From Saliniramus fredricksonii (GTDB taxonomy: Bacteria; Pseudomonadota; Alphaproteobacteria; Rhizobiales; Beijerinckiaceae), in the NCBI RefSeq assembly GCF_900094735.1, contig NZ_FMBM01000002.1, positions 930,001 to 994,000 of the forward strand: a DNA stretch of 64,000 nt, in the 5' to 3' direction. A model generated the notes under the pieces. That model did not search any database, had not been told where the DNA came from, and worked only from the letters and a program-made list of their open reading frames with translations. The translations under genes were made by a program, and so were the position numbers. The stretch's first letter is position 1; every line of letters begins with the position of its first letter. Positions 55,022-64,000 of this stretch are shown piece after piece.

Positions 55022-55495
55022 TCAGCGGAACGCGACGCTGACGACTTCGTAGGACTTGCCGCCGCCGGGGGTCACCACTTCGACGGTATCGCCGATCGAT
55101 TTGCCGATCAGCGCCTTGCCGATCGGGGAACCGATGGAGACGCGGCCGGAATGGACGTCGGCCTCAGGCTCGCCGACGATCTGATAGACCTTTTCTTCCT
55201 CGGTATCCTCGTCGATGAGCTTCACCGTGGCGCCGAAGACGATGCGCTCGCCCGAAAGCTTGCCGACATCGATCACCTCGGCGCGCGCGATGAGGCTCTC
55301 GAGTTCCATGATGCGCCCCTCATTATGGGACTGCGCTTCCTTGGCTGCGTGATACTCGGCATTCTCCGAGAGATCGCCATGCGAGCGCGCTTCGGCAATC
55401 GCCTCGACGATGCGCTTGCGCTCGACCTGCTGGCGATGCTTCAGCTCTTCCTCGAGCTTCTGGAAACCGGGGGCCGTGATCGGAACCTTATCCAT
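55022..55495 (-). CDS. greA: Transcription elongation factor GreA
   Basis: 157 residues. The N-terminal coiled coil starts [20 protein letters not shown] and has the acidic tip [20 protein letters not shown] that enters the RNA polymerase channel to help cleave backtracked RNA. The C-terminal FKBP-like domain has [20 protein letters not shown] and [19 protein letters not shown]. It follows carB on the same strand by about 110 bp; a GC hairpin (55522-55551) lies between them without a T tract. Confidence 0.97.
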   Translation of the reverse strand: MDKVPITAPGFQKLEEELKHRQQVERKRIVEAIAEARSHGDLSENAEYHAAKEAQSHNEGRIMELESLIARAEVIDVGKLSGERIVFGATVKLIDEDTEEEKVYQIVGEPEADVHSGRVSIGSPIGKALIGKSIGDTVEVVTPGGGKSYEVVSVAFR

Positions 55496-55603
55496 CTTAT
55501 TCTCTTCAAAGCCGAATTGAAGCGCGGAGCCTCCTTGCGGACGCTCCGCGCCTCATCTGATTCATCTCTGGGTCTGCCGCAAGGCAGGCCCGCTCTCGCG
55601 GTG

Positions 55604-59074
<3,471 letters not shown>

Positions 59075-59460
59075 GATCGATCCGTCAAGATGCGGGAGAC
59101 GTTCGCATAAAAAAGAGGCCGCGCGCCGAGTGAGAGACGCCGCCTCATGCTCCGTCGCCCGGCGAGCGTTGCACGCGGGTCGTGATGGTGCAGGGCTATA
59201 GACGGAAATTTTCGCGAAGGGAAGGTGTCCGTGTGGCTTTGCGCCCGGCGATTCGCGCTTTTGTGCACATATTCTGCGGCGAGCCGTTGCGTTGCACGCC
59301 GCACCATCTACTCTTTCGCTGATGGCAATGCGGTGCAACAATAACCGTGAAGGCCATGGCGCGATGCTGATGGTCCCGCTTGCGTGATCCCGGTCATGGC
59401 AGAGCGCGCACAATGTTCCTATGTGATGAAAGTCGATAACAAGCAGGAGGGGTTACAAAC
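59075..59460. other. Divergent intergenic region between carB and the SDR gene
   Basis: About 390 bp. On the carB side, minus-strand GC-rich segments (59107-59165) could form leader hairpins. GTTGCAC-type heptamers occur near 59170, 59290 and 59333 (inverted). No gene is seen. Confidence 0.35.
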
Positions 59461-60243
59461 ATGGCCAATATACGCTGGACGGTGGTGACGGGTGCCTCGG
59501 GTGGAGTCGGCGCGGATATGGCGCGCGTCTTCTCGGGGATAGGGCATAATCTCGTCCTCGTTGCCCGCCGGCGTGATCGGCTCGAAGCGCTCGCCGACGA
59601 GTTGCGCCAGCGCAACGGCGGCCTCGTCGAGGTAATCGAGGCGGATCTGGCCGATCCCGGGGCGCCCCAGGCGTTGTTCGATGCGATTGCCGCGAAGGAG
59701 ATCGCGGTCCACACGCTGGTCAACAATGCCGGTTTCGGCCTCGGTGGGGATTTCGTCGACCGCCCGATCGCGGAACACATCAATCTGATCGACGTGAATA
59801 TCGGCGCGCTCACGCGCTTGTGCCACCTGTTCCTGCCCGGCATGCTCGCGCGCAGGCAGGGCGGCATCATCAATGTCGCATCGCTCGCCTCCTTCCTGGC
59901 CGGTCCGCACATGGCCTCCTATTATGCGAGCAAGGCGTATGTGCTTTCGCTCTCCGAAGCGCTCTACGAGGAAGCGCGCCCGCACGGCGTCGTGGTGACG
60001 GCCCTGTGCCCCGGCGCTACCGAGAGCGGCTTTGGCGAGCGTGCGGGCATCCTCGATACGAAGCTCTTTGCCGGTCGCAAGATGAGCGCCGAGGCTGTCG
60101 CGCGGATCGGCGTCGAGGGGTACCGCGCCGGTCACGCCATCGTCGTACCGGGGGCGATGAACCGGATCACGGCCCAGTTCAGCCGCCTGATGCCGCGTTT
60201 CATCTCGCGCCGAGTCGCGGCATCGGTCAATCAGAAGAAGTAG
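59461..60243 (+). CDS. Short-chain dehydrogenase/reductase (DltE-like)
   Basis: 260 residues. The NAD(P) motif is TGASGGVGADMA (about 10-21), then NNAGFG, the Ser of the catalytic set in NVASLASF, and YYASKAY with the catalytic Tyr and Lys. The first Rossmann loop ARRRDRLEAL with Arg suggests NADPH. Closest in shape to the DltE/YbbO group acting on aldehydes or ketones; substrate unknown. AGGAGGGG precedes the ATG. Confidence 0.9.
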   Translation: MANIRWTVVTGASGGVGADMARVFSGIGHNLVLVARRRDRLEALADELRQRNGGLVEVIEADLADPGAPQALFDAIAAKEIAVHTLVNNAGFGLGGDFVDRPIAEHINLIDVNIGALTRLCHLFLPGMLARRQGGIINVASLASFLAGPHMASYYASKAYVLSLSEALYEEARPHGVVVTALCPGATESGFGERAGILDTKLFAGRKMSAEAVARIGVEGYRAGHAIVVPGAMNRITAQFSRLMPRFISRRVAASVNQKK

Positions 60244-60413
60244 GGCATTTCGCCCGCAGGATCGGTTGAGCGGGTGCGGCTTTGCCCAATCGCGTTTTCA
60301 TCGGATCTGCGCCACGTATGCATGGTCAGGCTTTGGCCTCCGTGGCATCACGGAGGTGACATGCTGGCCTGATCCCCGATGATGGGCGGTGGGGTTCGAT
60401 CGGGGAGGGTGGC

Positions 60414-61250
60414 TTGAGCGAAGAGATAACAGGTAATGCACCGACGATCATAGCCGTGGCGCCCAATGGCGGGCGTCGCACGCAGGCCGATCATCCGGCG
60501 CTGCCCGTGACCGCTGCGGAGACCGCGCGCACGGCGGCGGCTTGCCGGGAGGCCGGTGCGGCGATGCTGCATATCCATGTGCGCCGGCCCGATCAGCGCC
60601 ACAGCCTCGATGTCGATCTCTACCGCGAAGCCATCGCCGCAACCCGCCGCGCGGTGGGGCCGGATATGGTGATTCAGGCCACGACCGAATCCGTCGGCCT
60701 CTATGGGCCCGACGCGCAGATGGCGATGGTGCGCGAACTCCGGCCCGAGGCGATCTCGATGGCCCTGCGGGAACTCGCGCCCGATAACGATGCCAAGGCG
60801 CGGTTTGCCGAATTCACCGCATGGCTGCGGCGCGAGAACATTGCCGGGCAGATCATTCTGTATGATCGCGACGACACCGCCCGGGCCCGCGCCTGGGCGC
60901 GCGAGGGCGTTTTCGATCCCGCGCAGCTGTCGGTGATCTTCGTGACCGGGAAATACACGCCGCCGACCACGGCGATGCCGATCGACCTCCTGCCGCTGTT
61001 CAATGATTGCGCGGAGCTCTTCCGGGACTGGATGTTGTGCTCCTTCGGGCCGAATGAAACCGCCTGCGTCACGCTCGCGGCGCTGCTGGGCGGGCATTGC
61101 CGCGTCGGTTTCGAGAACAATCTCGATCTGCCCGACGGCCGTCGGGCGCCTGACAACGCCGCCATCGTGGACGCCACGGCGACCGCGCTGGGCAGCGTCG
61201 GCCTGCAACGCGCCACGCCGGCGCAGCTGCGCGCGCGCTGGGGGCTGTGA
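60414..61250 (+). CDS. BKACE family (DUF849) beta-keto acid cleavage enzyme
   Basis: 278 residues from a TTG start after GGGGAGGG. TIM-barrel signatures: IIAVAPNGGRRTQADHPALP at the start and the zinc motif MLHIHVRRPD with H53 and H55, then a GFENNLDLPDGR stretch near residue 232 with the third ligand Glu. Family members join a beta-keto acid with acetyl-CoA to give acetoacetate and a CoA ester; the first known was 3-keto-5-aminohexanoate cleavage in lysine fermentation. Substrate here cannot be told. The neighbouring hydrolase is convergent. Confidence 0.9.
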   Translation: MSEEITGNAPTIIAVAPNGGRRTQADHPALPVTAAETARTAAACREAGAAMLHIHVRRPDQRHSLDVDLYREAIAATRRAVGPDMVIQATTESVGLYGPDAQMAMVRELRPEAISMALRELAPDNDAKARFAEFTAWLRRENIAGQIILYDRDDTARARAWAREGVFDPAQLSVIFVTGKYTPPTTAMPIDLLPLFNDCAELFRDWMLCSFGPNETACVTLAALLGGHCRVGFENNLDLPDGRRAPDNAAIVDATATALGSVGLQRATPAQLRARWGL

Positions 61251-61265
61251 GGCCCGCCTCGCGGA

Positions 61266-61961
61266 TCAGGTCGCGAGCCACGCCGCAAGCGCCCGGTTGA
61301 CCGCCTCGGGGTGTTCCATCGTCGCAAGATGCCCACAATCGGGGATGATGCCGAGCGTCGCCTGCGGCAGGGCTTCGGCCATTTCCTGCGAGAGTGCCGG
61401 CGGCGTCAGCACATCCTCGTCGCCGACGATGACAAGCGCCGGAATCCTGATCTCGGGAAGCCGCGCGCGATGATCGCGACGGCCCATGATCGCGCGCTCC
61501 TGCCGGATGAAGGCCTCAGGGCCGATACTGGCCGCCATCGCATCGACGCGAGCACGGAGCGCCGTATCCTGCTGGCGCCCCTGCGCCACGAGCTTGCTCC
61601 ACAGCGTCTTGCAGACCTCGTCGAACCGTCCGGCCTCGGTGAGGGCGATCAGGCGCTGCCGGTTCTCCACCGCCTCCGGCGCATCGGCGCGGGCATTGGT
61701 GTCGAACAGCGCGATCCGGTTGATCCGCTCCGGCGCCTGCGCCTGTGCTTCGAGGGCGATATAGCCGCCCATGGAGAGGCCGACCAGGATGAGCTCGTCG
61801 TCGGGATTCTCATCGAGAAGGCGGCCCGCCATCGCCGTGATGGTGTCATCTCTGGTTGTGTCCGCGATTGCGACCCGATGCGTCTTGCGCGCCATCGCGA
61901 TCTGATCGGCGAACAGATCGGCGTCGCAATTCAGCCCGGGAATGAAAATTATCGTCGCCAT
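61266..61961 (-). CDS. Alpha/beta hydrolase
   Basis: 231 residues from the ATG at 61961. The nucleophile elbow is GLSMGG with Ser63; the acid is probably in VIVGDEDVLTPP and the His in IPDCGHLATMEHPE. The fold suits an esterase, lactonase or enol-lactone hydrolase type (PcaD-like proportions) but no substrate can be given. A longer start at 62165 would overlap the divergent helicase gene and is rejected. Confidence 0.9.
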   Translation of the reverse strand: MATIIFIPGLNCDADLFADQIAMARKTHRVAIADTTRDDTITAMAGRLLDENPDDELILVGLSMGGYIALEAQAQAPERINRIALFDTNARADAPEAVENRQRLIALTEAGRFDEVCKTLWSKLVAQGRQQDTALRARVDAMAASIGPEAFIRQERAIMGRRDHRARLPEIRIPALVIVGDEDVLTPPALSQEMAEALPQATLGIIPDCGHLATMEHPEAVNRALAAWLAT

Positions 61962-62133
61962 GAGCCGGCCTTTCTCGTGCAAATGATTGACAAACAGGGC
62001 GTTCGCCATATGGTCCACGCGCACGACTTGTTCAGGCTGGGCCTGAAAACGAATTACGCGTCCCTCCGTCTTAGTCGTGCCGGATGGATGCGGCAATGCA
62101 GCCCCAGACGCTGCGGAACGGTTTCTACACTCC

Positions 62134-63735
62134 ATGTCTTTTGACGAACTCGGTCTGAGTGACAAGGTTCTCCAGGCGGTTACCGCTTCCGGTTACACGC
62201 AGCCGACCCCGATTCAGGAACAGGCGATCCCGCATATATTGGGTCGACGCGACGTGCTCGGTATTGCGCAAACCGGTACAGGCAAGACGGCGGCTTTCAC
62301 GTTGCCGATGCTGACCATGCTGGAAACCGGTCGCGCCCGCGCCCGCATGCCGCGCACGCTCATTCTGGAACCGACGCGCGAACTCGCGGCGCAGGTTCAG
62401 GAGAATTTCGAGCGCTACGGCGTCAACCAGAAGCTCTCCGTGGCGCTTCTGATCGGCGGCGTGTCCTTCGGCGACCAGGATGTCAAGATCACCCGCGGCG
62501 TTGACGTGCTGATCGCGACGCCGGGGCGCCTTCTCGACCATTTCGAGCGCGGCAAGCTGCTGCTCACCGGTGTCGAACTGCTCGTCATCGATGAGGCTGA
62601 CCGAATGCTGGATATGGGCTTCATTCCCGATATCGAGCGTATCGTGAAGCTGACCCCCTTCACCCGCCAGACGCTTTTCTTCTCGGCGACGATGCCGCCC
62701 GAAATTCAGCGTTTGTCGGATGCATTTTTGTCGAATCCCGTTCAGATCGAAGTCTCGAAGCCGGCCTCGGCGGCGACGACGATCACGCAGCGCCTTGTCG
62801 CGACGCGCAACGAAGCCGCGACGAAGCGTGCGGTTCTGCGCGATCTGATCCGCGAAGCGGACGCGATCGATAACGGCATCATCTTCTGCAACCGCAAGCG
62901 CGATGTCGCAACGCTGCATCGCTCGCTGCAGCGGCACAAGTTCAATGCCGTCGCGCTGCACGGCGATATGGATCAGCGCTCGCGCATGATCGCGCTCGAC
63001 GCTTTCCGCAAGGGTGAGGCGACCCTGCTCGTCGCGAGTGATGTCGCTGCGCGCGGGCTCGACATCCCCGCCGTCAGCCATGTCTTCAACTACGATATTC
63101 CCCACCACGCCGAAGATTACGTCCACCGCATCGGTCGTACCGGTCGCGCGGGCCGCGCCGGTGCGGCCTTCACGCTGGTCACGCCGGGTGACGAGAAATC
63201 GCTGTCGGCGATCGAAAAGCTGATCGGTGGCGCCGTCGTCTGGCACGGTGACGATCTCGCAACGCTGAAAGCCGGCAATGCTCGCGGAGCATCCGCTGCC
63301 GATGCTGACGAGCAGGATTCGTCCCAGCGTTCGCGGCGTGGCGGCAAGCGCAAGCAGGCTGCGGCGCGCGGTGATGACGCGGATACGGAGCGCTCGGGCC
63401 GGCGGGTCAGGGCAACGCGGAAGGCGCCGCCGCCCGAGCAACCAGTCGACGATGCCGAGACGGCTGGTGAATCGCAGGGGGCGCCGCGCAAGCGGGCCGT
63501 TCGCGATGAAGCTCCCGTCGCAGGTGATTCGCGCGGCAAGGAAGCCGCTAGGGCAAAGACCGGCAAAGCACCCGTTGAGCTGGAAGCGTCACGCGGCGAT
63601 GGCGAGCGCACGAAGGCGCGCAAGCCCTCTCGCTCACGTCGTGACGAAGAGGCCGATGCCTTGTCCGAGACGGGATTTGGTGATCACGTCCCCGCCTTCC
63701 TGCTACGCCCGGCGCGGCCCAAGTCCAAGAAATAA
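62134..63735 (+). CDS. DEAD-box RNA helicase, RhlE type
   Basis: 533 residues from the ATG at 62134 (MSFDELGLSDKVLQAV, the RhlE-type start with Q motif TQPTPIQEQAIP). Core motifs: AQTGTGKTAAF, PTRELAAQ, TPGRLLDHF, VIDEADRMLDMGF, SATMPPEI, and HRIGRTGRAGR. The last 140 residues are a basic, low-complexity tail (GGKRKQAAARG and similar), usual in alphaproteobacterial RhlE proteins and helpful for RNA binding. No strong ribosome-binding site is seen. Confidence 0.94.
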   Translation: MSFDELGLSDKVLQAVTASGYTQPTPIQEQAIPHILGRRDVLGIAQTGTGKTAAFTLPMLTMLETGRARARMPRTLILEPTRELAAQVQENFERYGVNQKLSVALLIGGVSFGDQDVKITRGVDVLIATPGRLLDHFERGKLLLTGVELLVIDEADRMLDMGFIPDIERIVKLTPFTRQTLFFSATMPPEIQRLSDAFLSNPVQIEVSKPASAATTITQRLVATRNEAATKRAVLRDLIREADAIDNGIIFCNRKRDVATLHRSLQRHKFNAVALHGDMDQRSRMIALDAFRKGEATLLVASDVAARGLDIPAVSHVFNYDIPHHAEDYVHRIGRTGRAGRAGAAFTLVTPGDEKSLSAIEKLIGGAVVWHGDDLATLKAGNARGASAADADEQDSSQRSRRGGKRKQAAARGDDADTERSGRRVRATRKAPPPEQPVDDAETAGESQGAPRKRAVRDEAPVAGDSRGKEAARAKTGKAPVELEASRGDGERTKARKPSRSRRDEEADALSETGFGDHVPAFLLRPARPKSKK

Positions 63736-63849
63736 ATCGGCGATTGTGTGTTGTTAAGGGTTTATTGAATCGATTGCGCAGATACTGTCGTTAATGGCTG
63801 TTTCCAGGCTCGTGAAGAGAGCCGGGACGGGTGAAGGGGCAGAACGGTC
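63736..63849. other. Short intergenic region before the partial gene
   Basis: 114 bp, somewhat A/T-rich, no terminator hairpin seen after the helicase. Confidence 0.3.
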
Positions 63850-64000
63850 GTGTCACGCAATCAAGCCGGATCAGATGTCGAGAGGACGTTCACGATTTCC
63901 CAGCGCGCGCTGGAACTGATGAAATCGTACGGTTCTTCCGCCACCCCGCGTTCCTACGAGGTCTGGTACACCTATGTGGCCGGGCACAAGCCGGCCTTGA
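63850..64000 (+). CDS. N-terminal part of a probable diguanylate cyclase (truncated by window edge)
   Basis: Fifty residues from a GTG start preceded by GAAGGGGC. The start ISQRALELMKSYGSSATPRS followed by YEVWYTYVAGHKPAL matches the helical N-terminal region of a common alphaproteobacterial GGDEF protein family (DgcB/PleD-like cytoplasmic cyclases). The catalytic domain is outside the window, so the assignment rests on this N-terminal pattern only. Confidence 0.6.
   Translation, partial: MSRNQAGSDVERTFTISQRALELMKSYGSSATPRSYEVWYTYVAGHKPAL

Noticed and set aside
55522-55551. Hairpin between carB and greA as a terminator
   Set aside because: The 9-bp stem has no T tract on the minus strand, so termination is not supported; it may be a processing or stability element.

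Overview
The window is chromosomal DNA from a GC-rich alphaproteobacterium, most likely of the Hyphomicrobiales (Rhizobiales). The reasons are a stand-alone NDUFA12-type complex I accessory subunit next to a DUF2155 protein, an extended CarB, an adenosylcobalamin-dependent ribonucleotide reductase with a long C-terminus, small basic XRE regulators, and several TRAP/TTT uptake systems. No rRNA, tRNA, CRISPR array or transposase was recognised. The genus is not determined.

Layout. 1-2.9 kb: a truncated M16 peptidase, a secreted protein with lspA, and a GGDEF response regulator whose receiver has lost its phospho-acceptor. 3-4.6 kb: ahcY behind a near-perfect inverted-repeat operator. 4.6-6.6 kb: a visibly AT-richer island with a tightly coupled two-gene module (a His/Trp-rich unknown plus a DUF1828/DUF1829-type protein), a frameshifted small gene with a U_UUA_AAA slippery heptamer, and an orphan. 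6.6-10.6 kb: SDF-family dicarboxylate/amino-acid symporter, Atm1-like ABC exporter, DUF971 protein. 10.9-15.8 kb: a form II CO-dehydrogenase-like coxSLM cluster with a MoxR ATPase. 15.8-18 kb: MBL hydrolase, small unknown, XRE regulator.

18.4-27.7 kb: a divergent polysaccharide locus (Wzy-like polymerase, phosphoglycosyl transferase, glycosyltransferase and short Wza on the minus strand; a Wzz-pseudokinase fusion and a NodB deacetylase on the plus strand). Its gene content resembles holdfast (hfs) or unipolar polysaccharide loci but lacks a visible flippase. 27.7-33.4 kb: TAXI-TRAP transporter, an orphan glycine-rich protein, an MFS permease. 33.9-38.7 kb: the prkA-yeaH-spoVR stress operon. 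39-48 kb: a DbpA-like helicase, a spermidine-synthase-like protein, a tctCBA tripartite carrier, a flavin monooxygenase, a coiled-coil membrane protein. 48-50 kb: a glycine-zipper protein, DUF2155, NDUFA12.

50-55 kb: an intergenic stretch of more than 1 kb with REP-like palindromes, a candidate pair of NrdR boxes 31 bp apart and a leader of about 300 nt in front of nrdJ. 55-64 kb: greA, carB, a short-chain dehydrogenase, a BKACE-family enzyme, an alpha/beta hydrolase, an RhlE-like helicase, and the start of a likely diguanylate cyclase.

The strongest candidates for something undescribed are the island module at 4.9-6.3 kb and the holdfast-like locus with its unusual HfsA-HfsB-like fusion. 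All functional assignments rest on motifs read by eye; no database search was run.
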